The position numbers and the translations under genes were made by a program. The notes below the pieces were generated by a model. The model ran no database searches. It saw nothing but the letters and a program-made list of their open reading frames with translations, and was not told where the DNA came from. From assembly GCA_009996555.1 (NCBI GenBank), contig JAACZX010000458.1:1-17382 (forward strand): a stretch of 17,382 bases of DNA, read 5' to 3'. Origin of the DNA: Chitinophagaceae bacterium (GTDB lineage Bacteria > Bacteroidota > Bacteroidia > Chitinophagales > Chitinophagaceae). Shown here piece by piece: positions 8,070-16,330 of the stretch (position 1 is its first letter; each line of letters starts with the position of its first letter).

Positions 8070-8108
8070 AAAAAACAAACGTCCCGATGTTCGGGGCGTT
8101 TGTTTTTT
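8070..8108. terminator. bidirectional intrinsic terminator between convergent genes
   Basis: AAAAAACAAACG (8070-8081) pairs perfectly with CGTTTGTTTTTT (8097-8108). Inside it, TCCCGA (8082-8087) pairs with TCGGGG (8091-8096) with one G-U pair, leaving a TGT loop. The result is an 18-base-pair stem whose A/T flanks supply a T-run on either strand. It serves the DUF6580 gene and the acyl-CoA carboxylase gene, which converge here. Confidence 0.88.
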
Positions 8109-8150
8109 ATTATACGTCTGACGGCCTAAGGGCCGTACCGATGAAGTTGC

Positions 8151-9803
8151 TTACACCTGAAACACGCCCACCTTTAACTCATCAATATCCGGGTTATGAT
8201 TGGCAGCTGTAATTCCTTCGCTGATCACTTTTCTTGTTTCAACCGGGTCAATAATTTCATCTACCCATAACCGTGCTGCTGCATAGTATGGGGTTGTTTG
8301 TGTATCGTACCGGCCTTTTATTTCGTCCAGCAATTTCTTTTCTTCTTCAGCACTTACTTCTTTCCCCCGACCGTCCGGGTCATCCGGGCGGGCCTTCGCT
8401 TTCATTGCAGCCACCTGTATCTGCAATAATGTTTTTGCTGCCTGCTCTCCACCCATCACCGCAATTTTTGCAGTAGGCCATGCATAAATAAAACGTGGAT
8501 CATAAGCCTTACCGCACATCGCATAATTCCCTGCTCCATACGAATTACCTATTACAATGGTGATCTTCGGCACCACACTGTTGGCAACAGCATTCACCAT
8601 TTTCGCTCCGTCTTTTATGATGCCGCTGTGTTCGCTGCGACTACCCACCATAAACCCGGTTACATCCTGCAAAAATACCAATGGTATTTTCTTTTGATTA
8701 CAATTGAGAATAAAACGGGCAGCTTTATCAGCACTGTCATTATAGATCACACCACCCAATTGCATTTCATTTTTCTTGTTCTTTACAATGGTGCGTTGAT
8801 TGGCAACAATGCCCACCGCCCAACCATCAATACGTGCATAGCCACAGAGAATGGTTTTACCGTAATCCTGTTTGAATTGATCAAAATCGCTGTCGTCTAC
8901 AATACGCTCAATGATCTCCAGCATATCATAAGGTTTTCCATCAGCCGGAAACAAACCATACAACTCTTCCACATTCTTCTTCGGAGGTTTTGCAGCTACA
9001 CGATCAAACCCGGCTTTCTTTTTCTCACCAAGCTTGCTCATCAGTTTTTTTACTTCATCCAAACACTCCTGTTCTGTTTTAAATTTATAATCAGCAATAC
9101 CGCTTAATTCGGTATGTGTAACTGCTCCGCCCAATGTTTCTGCATCAATATCTTCACCAATGGCTGCTTTCACCAGATAAGGTCCAGCTAAAAAAATGGA
9201 GCCATTCCCTTCCACCATCAATGTTTCATCGCTCATGATGGGCAAGTAAGCACCACCGGCCACACAGGCACCCATCACCGCAGCAATTTGTGTAATTCCC
9301 ATTGCACTCATGCGTGCATTGTTGCGGAAGATGCGGCCAAAATGTTCTTTATCGGGAAAAATCTCATCCTGCATGGGAAGAAATACACCGGCACTGTCAA
9401 CCAGATAAATGACAGGCAAACGGTTTTCCATCGCTATTTCCTGCAAGCGTAAATTCTTTTTACCGCTAATGGGAAACCATGCACCGGCTTTTACTGTTTG
9501 ATCGTTTGCAACAATCACGCATTGCCGGCCACTTACATAACCAATACCTGCAACTGTTCCGCCAGCCGGGCATCCACCTTGCTCGGCATACATTTCATAA
9601 CCGGCAAATGCGCCTATCTCCACAAATGGCTTATCCGTATCACGCAGGTATTCTATTCGCTCACGTGCAGTGAGTTTGTTTCGCTCTCTTTGTTTTTCGA
9701 TGGATTTTTTACCGCCGCCTTCATAGATCTTTTCCAGTCGCTTCCGCATTTGGCCCAGCGCTAATTTCATCACATCCTCGTTTTTGTTGAAGTGAATATC
9801 CAT
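8151..9803 (-). CDS. acyl-CoA carboxylase, carboxyltransferase (beta) subunit, methylcrotonoyl-CoA type
   Basis: The enzyme moves a carboxyl group from carboxybiotin to an acyl-CoA, and this sequence looks most like the 3-methylcrotonoyl-CoA carboxylase beta chain of leucine breakdown. It has two crotonase-like carboxyltransferase domains (about 30-290 and 290-545). The first has ERIEYLRD, VDSAGVFLPMQ and GACVAGGAYLPIMSDE (178-193). The second has VFLQDVTGFMVG (376-387), GNSYGAGNYAMCG (419-431) and AVMGGEQAAK, followed by PYYAAARLWVDEIIDP. I chose the ATG at 9803 (550 residues). The open frame extends to 9875, but the extra residues are not family-like. The biotin carboxylase partner is not adjacent. 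Propionyl- or geranyl-CoA specificity cannot be excluded. Confidence 0.92.
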   Translation of the reverse strand: MDIHFNKNEDVMKLALGQMRKRLEKIYEGGGKKSIEKQRERNKLTARERIEYLRDTDKPFVEIGAFAGYEMYAEQGGCPAGGTVAGIGYVSGRQCVIVANDQTVKAGAWFPISGKKNLRLQEIAMENRLPVIYLVDSAGVFLPMQDEIFPDKEHFGRIFRNNARMSAMGITQIAAVMGACVAGGAYLPIMSDETLMVEGNGSIFLAGPYLVKAAIGEDIDAETLGGAVTHTELSGIADYKFKTEQECLDEVKKLMSKLGEKKKAGFDRVAAKPPKKNVEELYGLFPADGKPYDMLEIIERIVDDSDFDQFKQDYGKTILCGYARIDGWAVGIVANQRTIVKNKKNEMQLGGVIYNDSADKAARFILNCNQKKIPLVFLQDVTGFMVGSRSEHSGIIKDGAKMVNAVANSVVPKITIVIGNSYGAGNYAMCGKAYDPRFIYAWPTAKIAVMGGEQAAKTLLQIQVAAMKAKARPDDPDGRGKEVSAEEEKKLLDEIKGRYDTQTTPYYAAARLWVDEIIDPVETRKVISEGITAANHNPDIDELKVGVFQV

Positions 9804-9882
9804 ACAGCTAAATTTTAAACAATTACAATCGTTAGCGCAAGATAAGGGCAATCTGTCAATGATTTTCTTTTGCAAAAACTGC

Positions 9883-9890
9883 TATATTTG
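9883..9890 (+). promoter_or_regulatory. -7 promoter element of tRNA-Ala
   Basis: TATATTTG matches TAnnTTTG exactly and ends 9 bases before the first base of the tRNA. No clear TTTG is present 19-21 bases upstream; a TTTG at 9869-9872 is too close. It lies in the gap between the divergent carboxylase gene and the tRNA. Confidence 0.55.
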
Positions 9891-9899
9891 CTGCCCATT

Positions 9900-9974
<75 letters not shown>

Positions 9975-9980
9975 AGCTTT

Positions 9981-10009
9981 AAAGCCGCCTTCGGGTGGCT
10001 TTCTTTTTT
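9981..10009 (+). terminator. intrinsic terminator of tRNA-Ala
   Basis: AAAGCCGCC (9981-9989) pairs with GGTGGCTTT (9994-10002) around a TTCG tetraloop and is followed by CTTTTTT. It begins 7 bases after the tRNA. Confidence 0.85.
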
Positions 10010-10025
10010 ACGTCCGCATTATATT

Positions 10026-10067
10026 AAAAACATACGGCAACTTCGTGAAGTGGCCGTATGTTTTTTT
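10026..10067. terminator. terminator of the fucosidase operon, possibly bidirectional
   Basis: AAAAACATACGGC (10026-10038) pairs perfectly with GCCGTATGTTTTT (10053-10065). An inner ACTT/AAGT stem closes a four-base loop, and A/T runs flank the stem on both sides. It begins 10 bases after the stop of the leftward GH95 gene and also backs up the tRNA terminator for rightward transcription. Confidence 0.82.
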
Positions 10068-10077
10068 ATAAAGATCG

Positions 10078-12453
10078 TTATTTGAAATCTGCCAGCTTAT
10101 AAGTGTACAACTTTCCTTTCACAGCTTTCAGGGTTACCTGCTTGTTTTTATAACGTATTATACAAGTTCCATTATTTTTTGCAAGTACTGAACAGGTTTG
10201 CAGTGCACCATTCTTCCATTCCATACTCACATCAAACCCACCTCTTGCACAAAGCCCGTTGATCTTGCCTGTATTCCACGCAGCAGGTAATGCAGGTAAT
10301 AATTCAATTTCTTCATCATTGCTTTGCAGCAACATTTCAGCAAGACCTGCAGTAGCTCCAAAATTTCCATCGATCTGAAACGGAGGATGGGCGCAAAACA
10401 AATTAGGATATGTTCCGCCACCACTCATCTTTATTCCATCTTCACCAGCAACCGGCTTTACTAATTGTTTAAACAACTGTAACGCATGCTCGCCATCATG
10501 CAAACGTGCCCAGAAATTTATTTTCCATGCCATGCTCCAGCCTGTTCCGGCATCGCCACGTTGCAGCAATGTTTGTTTTGCAGCAGCTGCCAATGCCGGC
10601 GTTTTGTTTACAGATATTTCATCGTAAGGATGCAGCCCATACAAATGCGAAACATGACGATGATGCGGTTCTGCATCTTCCCAATCATGTATCCACTCAT
10701 TCAAATCGCCTTTCGCTCCAATTTGATTGGGTGCTAATTGTGTAACTGTTTTCTTCAGCTCATTACGCCATTGCTCATCCGTATTTAAAATGGAAGATGC
10801 TGTGATGCATGCATTGAACAGTTCTCGACATATCTGCATATCCATTGTTGGCCCCATGCAGGTGTTTCCAATAAAACCATCGGGCATTTTATATGCATGT
10901 TCCGGCGAATTAGATGGCGCTGTCACCAACCATCCATGTGTTGGTTCTTTAATGAGAATGGATTGTAAAAACTGTGCAGCTCCTTTCAATACAGGATAAT
11001 ACTGCTTTAAAAAATTGACATCTTTTGTAAAGCGGTAATGCTCCCAGATATGCTCACACAACCATGCACCACCGGTTAATGTTGAGCCCCACGCAGCACC
11101 TTCGCCCGGCGATGTAAAGAACCAGGGGTTACTGATAACATGCGCCACCCAACCGTTTGCATTGTAATAAGCCTTTGCTGTTTTTTGCCCGTTGTTTACC
11201 AATGAAGAAGTGAAACGATGCATTGGCTCTGCAAGTGACCCAAGGTTGGTTAACTCTGCCGGCCAGTAATTCATTTGAATATTGATGTTGAGATGATAAT
11301 CGCCATTCCATGGTGTTTGGTATTCCACAGCCCACAATCCCTGAAGATTCGCTGGCAATAAACCATTGCGGGAAGAACCGATGAGTAAATACCTTCCGTA
11401 ATTAAAATACAAAACAGGAAGCTGCAGATCCTCTTCCCCTTTATTGTAGTTGATCAATCGCTGATTGGTTGTTAATGCAGAACCGGGCCTGGTATCGGGC
11501 ATCGTCCAGCGGCAGCGATTGAATAACAGTTGGTATGCTGCTGTGCTTTTTTGTTTTGCTGCTGTATATGAAACCTGCTTTGATCGTTCGATATACGTAA
11601 ACACTTTTTCAAAAATATCAGCAGCTGATAAACCTCCTGTTGCATGATCATAATTTGTAACAGATGAAATCCTGATCCAGCATTCTGTTGCGTTTTCAAT
11701 CACCAGTTCATTTCCTTCCTGCCGAATGGTTCCGTCTTTGACTGTTGGCTGCGCCACAGTTACGAACTGCATGCCTTTATCCTCACCTGATGGCAACTGG
11801 CCCATCAAGGCTATGGTGTTTTTCTTTGTTTTGATCTCTGCATTTTCTTTTCTGTAAAGCGACAGTACAATATTGATGCTTCCTTTTTTTGTTGAAGACA
11901 AACGAACCCAGGTAATATCATGCACAAAATCGGTAAACACTTCTTCAGTAAACGTTGCTGCATTACGGGTAAATGTTGTTGTGGCAACAGCTTTCTCAAT
12001 ATCCAGCACACGGCTGTAATTGGTTACTGCAGCAGCACTGTCTTTCCAGCTAATGAATAGATCTCCCATTGTTTGATAAGCACCATATTTGTCATTTGCG
12101 CCTCTTCCATGGCCAGAGCCTTTTCCTTTTGAAATGAATTTCTGCTGCAATAAGTTTTGTGCTTCCTTGTTGTTACCTGCAAGTAAATAATCCTGAATGG
12201 GTTTTAAAAACCGGTATGCACTATCCGCATCCGCATCCTGCGGGCCACCACTCCATAAAGAAATTTCATTAAGGGCAATGCGTTCTTTCTTTGTATCACC
12301 AAACATCATTGCACCAAGCCTTCCATTACCTAATGGCAAACTTTCCGTAAAATGTGTGGCAGGAGTGCTGAAACGGATCGTAACGTCATTGCGTTGCGCA
12401 AACAATTCATGTTGCATTATCATTGCCAGCAACAGGATTACAATTTTCTTCAT
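10078..12453 (-). CDS. glycoside hydrolase family 95 alpha-L-fucosidase
   Basis: GH95 enzymes are inverting exo-hydrolases, mainly alpha-1,2-L-fucosidases, with some alpha-L-galactosidases. The start at 12453 (791 residues) gives a clean signal peptide, MKKIVILLLAMIM followed by ELFAQ, so the enzyme is exported. The frame opens 8 codons earlier, which would put charged-free residues before the peptide and is less likely. The N-terminal domain has ESLPLGNGRLGAMMFG and LNEISLWSGGPQD. The catalytic barrel has WNGDYHLNINIQMNYWPAE (N389, N391), LNEWIHDWEDAEPHHRHVSH (E586, the expected general acid) and FQIDGNFGATAG (D695). These correspond to the Asn-Glu-Asp centre known in the Bifidobacterium enzyme. 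It follows the phosphatase-like gene by 66 bases, in the same operon. Confidence 0.95.
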   Translation of the reverse strand: MKKIVILLLAMIMQHELFAQRNDVTIRFSTPATHFTESLPLGNGRLGAMMFGDTKKERIALNEISLWSGGPQDADADSAYRFLKPIQDYLLAGNNKEAQNLLQQKFISKGKGSGHGRGANDKYGAYQTMGDLFISWKDSAAAVTNYSRVLDIEKAVATTTFTRNAATFTEEVFTDFVHDITWVRLSSTKKGSINIVLSLYRKENAEIKTKKNTIALMGQLPSGEDKGMQFVTVAQPTVKDGTIRQEGNELVIENATECWIRISSVTNYDHATGGLSAADIFEKVFTYIERSKQVSYTAAKQKSTAAYQLLFNRCRWTMPDTRPGSALTTNQRLINYNKGEEDLQLPVLYFNYGRYLLIGSSRNGLLPANLQGLWAVEYQTPWNGDYHLNINIQMNYWPAELTNLGSLAEPMHRFTSSLVNNGQKTAKAYYNANGWVAHVISNPWFFTSPGEGAAWGSTLTGGAWLCEHIWEHYRFTKDVNFLKQYYPVLKGAAQFLQSILIKEPTHGWLVTAPSNSPEHAYKMPDGFIGNTCMGPTMDMQICRELFNACITASSILNTDEQWRNELKKTVTQLAPNQIGAKGDLNEWIHDWEDAEPHHRHVSHLYGLHPYDEISVNKTPALAAAAKQTLLQRGDAGTGWSMAWKINFWARLHDGEHALQLFKQLVKPVAGEDGIKMSGGGTYPNLFCAHPPFQIDGNFGATAGLAEMLLQSNDEEIELLPALPAAWNTGKINGLCARGGFDVSMEWKNGALQTCSVLAKNNGTCIIRYKNKQVTLKAVKGKLYTYKLADFK

Positions 12454-12519
12454 ACAGCAAATTACAAATTGAAACAACGCAGTTCAACATTCACGCCGTT
12501 GACTAAACAATTGTTATAT

Positions 12520-13605
12520 CTATTTTGCAAATATTGATTGTACAGGAGCTGCTATTGGATGATTTGCTTTGTATATAAGCCCAAGCAAACTTGCGATAGT
12601 TTGTGCAAACTGTTTTTGATAAACTTGCTGCTCAGTTTTTATTTCACCTTTTGCTGCTAACCCCGGAGCCATTACAGCAAACCAGATTTCAGATGCGTCT
12701 TTTATTGAATTACCATGGCTTGTCCATTCAGCTTTCACCGCATCACCTCTTCCATGATCAGTAGTAATGAAGATGGCCGTTTTATTACGATAATCAGGGT
12801 TGCTTTGCACATACTCCCACAACTGTTTGATCCATGCATCAACCTGGTGGGCTGCATCAAGATAAGAACGGTATTGGCCTGCATGTGCCCACTCATCTGT
12901 TTCGCCGTAGGCGATGTATAATACTTTTGGCTTGGTTGCTTTCAGCGTTGATAATGCTGCGTGATGTGTAAATACATCCAAACATTCATCTTCATGCCAT
13001 GGTCTGTAAGAATCTGTAAGCATGCTGTTCACCTGCTTTTGTTCTGTTGTAAGATTTCTGCCGGCAATTGTATCAAAGGCAGATACAACCTGCACACCAC
13101 TTCGTTTCTCATTTAAGATACGATCGAACGCTTCCCATGCACCAAAGGCTGCAACTTTCCCTTTATACTTTGGTTGCTGGTTTATAAACTCAAGCAGTGT
13201 TACATGCGGATTTGGTTTGTAATCATTTGAGTTGATAGCGGTATCAGCATAACCTGTCATGATCTCACTATAACCCGGATAACTGAACCAGTAAGGATTG
13301 GCATTGTTTACGTAATTCTTATACTTACGGTTGCCATACAACTGCCCCTTTGCTGCAATAGTGCTCCATACAAAAGGCATCAGCTTTGCACGACGTTCTT
13401 CTGCAGTTGAAGCCCAGTAATGATTGAAGATATAAGCACTATCACCACGATGAAATCGTTTATTGTTTGCTATTGCTGAATCCATTCCACCATATACTTC
13501 CTGCCAACGCAAACCATCGGTTGTTATAATGATAATGTTTTCTACTTTTTGTGCCTGAGTATTAGCAATGATCAGTAGCAAAAAAATGCTGAGTGCAATA
13601 CGCAT
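12520..13605 (-). CDS. alkaline phosphatase superfamily hydrolase (nucleotide pyrophosphatase/phosphodiesterase-like)
   Basis: The product has 361 residues. The signal peptide is MRIALSIFLLLIIANTQAQ, with cleavage after A18, so the protein is periplasmic or secreted. All metal and nucleophile positions of the superfamily can be placed: D30 (ITTDGLRW), candidate nucleophile S113 (SYPGYSEIMTG), D237 and H241 (ETDEWAHAG), D283-H284 (TTDHGRG) and H297 (WTSHGN). The family binds two zinc-like ions and hydrolyses phosphate or sulfate esters. A serine in place of the threonine usual in phosphodiesterases leaves phosphomonoesterase, phosphodiesterase or another esterase activity open. Its position between two fucosidase genes suggests that it removes a charged substituent from a glycan, which is inference only. 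It has its own candidate promoter and operators. Confidence 0.85.
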   Translation of the reverse strand: MRIALSIFLLLIIANTQAQKVENIIIITTDGLRWQEVYGGMDSAIANNKRFHRGDSAYIFNHYWASTAEERRAKLMPFVWSTIAAKGQLYGNRKYKNYVNNANPYWFSYPGYSEIMTGYADTAINSNDYKPNPHVTLLEFINQQPKYKGKVAAFGAWEAFDRILNEKRSGVQVVSAFDTIAGRNLTTEQKQVNSMLTDSYRPWHEDECLDVFTHHAALSTLKATKPKVLYIAYGETDEWAHAGQYRSYLDAAHQVDAWIKQLWEYVQSNPDYRNKTAIFITTDHGRGDAVKAEWTSHGNSIKDASEIWFAVMAPGLAAKGEIKTEQQVYQKQFAQTIASLLGLIYKANHPIAAPVQSIFAK

Positions 13606-13626
13606 AGTCGCTTATTATTATTCTGA

Positions 13627-13658
13627 TAAATGTAACCAAAACGGTTTGCCTAGCAATA
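13627..13658 (-). promoter_or_regulatory. candidate promoter of the phosphatase-like/GH95 pair
   Basis: Read leftward, TATTG (13658-13654) is followed by 19 bases and then TACATTTA (13634-13627). This is one base off the TAnnTTTG consensus and at the spacing usual in Bacteroidota. The predicted start of transcription is about 15 bases before the ATG at 13605. Confidence 0.4.
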
Positions 13659-13680
13659 TTTAAACCAGTGCAAACGGTTG
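13637..13680. promoter_or_regulatory. pair of candidate operators (LacI-like half-sites)
   Basis: CAAAACGGTTTG at 13637-13648 and CAAACGGTTG at 13671-13680 are two near-palindromes with a central CG and the same single mismatch. Their centres are 33 bases apart, about three helical turns. The first lies inside the promoter spacer, where a bound repressor would block polymerase. The form recalls LacI-family operators, but no such regulator is in the window. Confidence 0.4.
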
Positions 13681-13804
13681 AACTGACGCACGAACAATTT
13701 TATATAGCCTTGCACAAGAACTGTGTACTACATAAACGTTGTGTTTCTTTTCATATATATTTTTAACCTAAACCTAACTGCTGTGGGTATTTCACTCACA
13801 ATCC

Positions 13805-15130
13805 TTAATTAAAACCTCCCTGTCCACGATAAAGCTTCACCGGTTTATCGAGTTTTATTTTTACAACAGTGATGTATTTATCCAATACATTTTGCGGAAC
13901 GTTCACATACACAAGACCGGGTACATGACTCCATGAAATTTTGCCAACAACTTTATGCGTGAGTTTTGCATTGCTGCCAAGAACAGTGATGTCCTGAATT
14001 TTATTATCCAGTCCTTTGATCATGATGTTACCACCCGAACTTCCGTGCAGGAATAAATACAATGTGGTGGAGTCTTTTGACAATGTTGTCGGTCCATAAA
14101 AATGTCCCTGCGGAATACCACCGATGGTATTAAAAATTCCTTCGCCGTTACGTTTGTTCCATGCGCCGAGTTCTTTCAACACATTCACCTGCCCGGCAGG
14201 AATAGTACCGTCCTCCATTGGTCCCATATCGAGCAAGAGGTTTCCACCATTTGAAACAGCATCAACAAAAATGCTGATCACTTCATACGGTGTTTTCCAG
14301 TTATTGTCGTGATGAAAGCCCCAGTTATCATTGGTGGTCATACACAACTCCCACCAGTTGAACTTGGGTCTTGCTACAGGAAAATTCTGTTCAGGTGTAT
14401 CATAATCACCATAGCCCTGCAAACGGCCGTTGATGATTGCATTGGGATTACCGGCCAGGATCATACTTCTTACTTTTTGCGATTCCCATTCTTCTGCACT
14501 GCGTTCCCAATCGCCATCAAACCACCAGAGATCGGGTTTAAACATGGCGTTGATTTCTTTGATCTGTCCCTGGAAAAAAGAACGGTAACGATTCCAGCGA
14601 TCATAATCATTGGCGATTTTATAACGGCTGCTGTCGTTTAAAAAACCCGGATAATCGGGATGACTCCAGTCGAGCAAAGAAAAATAAGCACCGCATTTGA
14701 TGTTGCGCTTCCGCAGTTCTTCAAAAAAAGGTTTGATCATATCTTTTTTTGCAGGCGTTGCCTGTACCGTACTCAGCTTGTTCATCTTTGTATCATACAT
14801 CGCCACACCATCATGATGCTTGGTGGTGATCACCGAATATCTAGCACCGCTTTCCTGGATAAGATCGGCCCATACTGCAGGATCATAATTCTTTAACGTG
14901 AATCCTTTCAGCTGTTTCATATAATCGGCATAGCTGATCTTTTTGTTGTGAAAGCTCCACGATTCATCGATACCATTTACCGCATAAATGCCTGCATGAA
15001 TAAAAATGCCCAGCTTGGCATCGGCAAACCACTGCATTTTTTCTTTAATAACGGCAGCATCTGTTTTTTGCTGCGCATTCAGTTTGAATGTAGCAAGCAG
15101 TACAAACACAATCAATTGATTCTTCATCAC
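13805..15130 (-). CDS. glycoside hydrolase family 29 alpha-L-fucosidase
   Basis: GH29 enzymes are retaining alpha-L-fucosidases. The 441 residues start with a signal peptide (MMKNQLIVFVLLATFKLNAQ), so the enzyme is exported. The barrel has WFADAKLGIFIHAGIYAV with H45, ITTKHHDGVAMYDT with H105/H106, and PDLWWFDGDWE with the expected nucleophile D205. GDYDTPEQ follows, whose E247 is a candidate acid/base. NGGNLLLDMGPMEDGTIP closes the catalytic domain, and a beta-rich tail follows. The acid/base residue is poorly conserved in GH29, so that assignment is tentative. It is the upstream member of the leftward cluster, 199 bases before the phosphatase-like gene. Together with GH95 it would cover both alpha-1,2 and alpha-1,3/1,4 fucose linkages, although linkage preference cannot be read from sequence. 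Confidence 0.94.
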   Translation of the reverse strand: MMKNQLIVFVLLATFKLNAQQKTDAAVIKEKMQWFADAKLGIFIHAGIYAVNGIDESWSFHNKKISYADYMKQLKGFTLKNYDPAVWADLIQESGARYSVITTKHHDGVAMYDTKMNKLSTVQATPAKKDMIKPFFEELRKRNIKCGAYFSLLDWSHPDYPGFLNDSSRYKIANDYDRWNRYRSFFQGQIKEINAMFKPDLWWFDGDWERSAEEWESQKVRSMILAGNPNAIINGRLQGYGDYDTPEQNFPVARPKFNWWELCMTTNDNWGFHHDNNWKTPYEVISIFVDAVSNGGNLLLDMGPMEDGTIPAGQVNVLKELGAWNKRNGEGIFNTIGGIPQGHFYGPTTLSKDSTTLYLFLHGSSGGNIMIKGLDNKIQDITVLGSNAKLTHKVVGKISWSHVPGLVYVNVPQNVLDKYITVVKIKLDKPVKLYRGQGGFN

Positions 15131-15179
15131 TATATTAATTTAACTGTATAATTATTGCACTATTGTTTTTCAACACATC

Positions 15180-15203
15180 AAAAAAGGCCAGCCAGAAATG
15201 GCT
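15180..15203 (-). terminator. possible terminator of the EamA gene
   Basis: Read leftward, AGCCA-TTTC-TGGCT (15203-15190) is followed by GGCC and then six T (15185-15180). The stem is short and set off from the T-run by four bases. It sits 120 bases after the EamA stop and before the GH29 start, the place where separation of the two transcripts would be expected. Confidence 0.35.
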
Positions 15204-15323
15204 AAACTATCGTTTTGCCTATTAAGACTAACTTTAAAATCTTCCTAAAAAAAGAAAAAAGGACGCATACTGACAATAGTCATGAAAAACGACAACTATC
15301 ACAACAGGATATTTGTGCAGATA

Positions 15324-16199
15324 TTATGCTTTAACCTTTCGGCCACGCTGCGCCATATAAAGACCTGCAGTTACCAGCAATACCCCGGCAATTGTATATA
15401 TGCTGACAGGTTCGTTCAAACTTACTGCAGCGATCATGTAACCAAACACCGGACATAAAAATAACCAGTACGATGCTGTTACTGCATTCCGTTTTAAAAG
15501 CCATAACCACAATTGAACAGCTGCAACAGATACGGGAACAGCAAGCCATAGTACCCCGCCCCAGAAACGAAGATCAAACTGATTGAGTTGTTCACGATAA
15601 GTGAACAATAATACAGGCACTAAAAACAACCCGCCGATCAATGTCTGCCAGCCGTTGATAACAAGTATATGCAGACCGTTCCATTTTGTTCGGGCAAAAT
15701 AAATTGCACCTGCAGAATAAGCCAGCATACTCAAAAACATAATGAGTATACCTCCGGTTGTTGCAAAACTGTTTTGTAATAATGGCCATGCTGCCACAAA
15801 TACACCTATACTGCAAAGAGCCAAACTAAGCCAGTGTAAAATTGTTATACGATGATCGAACAAAACAGCTGAAATAATACTGATCAAAACAGGATTCACT
15901 GCTACAGCCATACTCCCAAGCCCCGCTGCTACTTCCTGCATAGCCACTACATACAATCCGAGATACAAACTGATATTAAGTAAGCCGTAAAGCGCTATAT
16001 ACAACCATTCTTTTTTCTGTGGCAATCTTTTTCGCCAGATAACATGTGCAAAAAAAAGCATGCCTGCGCCTGCAATGAAGAAACGTGTAACTGAGAGTAC
16101 AAATGGTTGTGCAGACTGTAATGCAATTTTAGTTGCTGATGCAGCCGAAGACCACAAGAGAGCAAACCCAACACCCGCTGCAATATATTTCCAGTTCAT
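15324..16199 (-). CDS. EamA/DMT-family transporter
   Basis: The product has 291 residues, ten hydrophobic helices and two EamA halves (about 5-140 and 150-285), the standard size for the drug/metabolite transporter superfamily. Marks include GFALLWSSAASATKIAL, SVTRFFIAGAGM, AGLGSMAVAVNPVLISI at the end of the first half, and SYWLFLCPVFGYMIAAVSLNEP with GVLLVTAGLYMAQRGRK at the end of the second. The family exports or imports amino acids, nucleosides and similar metabolites by proton or substrate exchange; the substrate here is unknown. I chose ATG 16199 (MNWKYIAAGVGF) over the ATG at 16214, because the upstream residues are not family-like. It has its own -7 element and lies downstream of the small-RNA locus. 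Confidence 0.92.
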   Translation of the reverse strand: MNWKYIAAGVGFALLWSSAASATKIALQSAQPFVLSVTRFFIAGAGMLFFAHVIWRKRLPQKKEWLYIALYGLLNISLYLGLYVVAMQEVAAGLGSMAVAVNPVLISIISAVLFDHRITILHWLSLALCSIGVFVAAWPLLQNSFATTGGILIMFLSMLAYSAGAIYFARTKWNGLHILVINGWQTLIGGLFLVPVLLFTYREQLNQFDLRFWGGVLWLAVPVSVAAVQLWLWLLKRNAVTASYWLFLCPVFGYMIAAVSLNEPVSIYTIAGVLLVTAGLYMAQRGRKVKA

Positions 16200-16228
16200 A
16201 AGAATTGATCCCACACCTTTTGAGGCTG

Positions 16229-16236
16229 CAAAACTA
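16229..16236 (-). promoter_or_regulatory. candidate -7 element of the EamA gene
   Basis: Read leftward this is TAGTTTTG, an exact TAnnTTTG match 29 bases before the ATG at 16199. No clear TTTG is present at -33. It lies downstream of the intrinsic terminator at 16297-16330, so the EamA gene need not depend on transcription through the small-RNA locus. Confidence 0.45.
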
Positions 16237-16296
16237 TTGACTTTGTAAACGAGGAAAGGAACTATTTTAAAATGAAGTGCTGGTAGAAATGGCTGA

Positions 16297-16330
16297 AAAT
16301 AAAAAAGGTCATCTGTAGAAACAGTTGACC
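16297..16330 (-). terminator. intrinsic terminator for leftward transcription, at the end of the small-RNA locus
   Basis: Read leftward, GGTCA-a-CTGT (16330-16321) pairs with ACAG-a-TGACC (16316-16307) around a TTCT loop, with one A-A mismatch. It is followed at once by TTTTTTATTT. No leftward protein gene ends near it; the MoaB stop is about 545 bases upstream. It therefore most likely ends the RNA that starts near 16434. Confidence 0.75.

Noticed and set aside
8628..9107. 159-codon rightward frame inside the carboxylase gene
   Set aside because: It is antisense to a strongly conserved part of the carboxylase and has no recognisable domain. It is a shadow frame.
9804..9875. N-terminal extension of the carboxylase to an ATG at 9875
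   Set aside because: The 24 extra residues are cysteine-rich and unlike the family, and they run into the tRNA promoter region. The ATG at 9803 fits the family start.
13768..13804. Terminator for GH29 from the stem TGTGGG/CTCACA and nearby AACCTA repeats
   Set aside because: The six-pair stem includes a G-U wobble and is followed on the minus strand by mixed sequence, not a T-run. The AACCTA repeat is only two units.
15262..15300. Paired motif GACAATAGTC and GACAACTATC after the EamA gene as an operator or attachment site
   Set aside because: The copies differ at several positions, no integrase is nearby, and the pairing leaves a bulge. The evidence is too weak.
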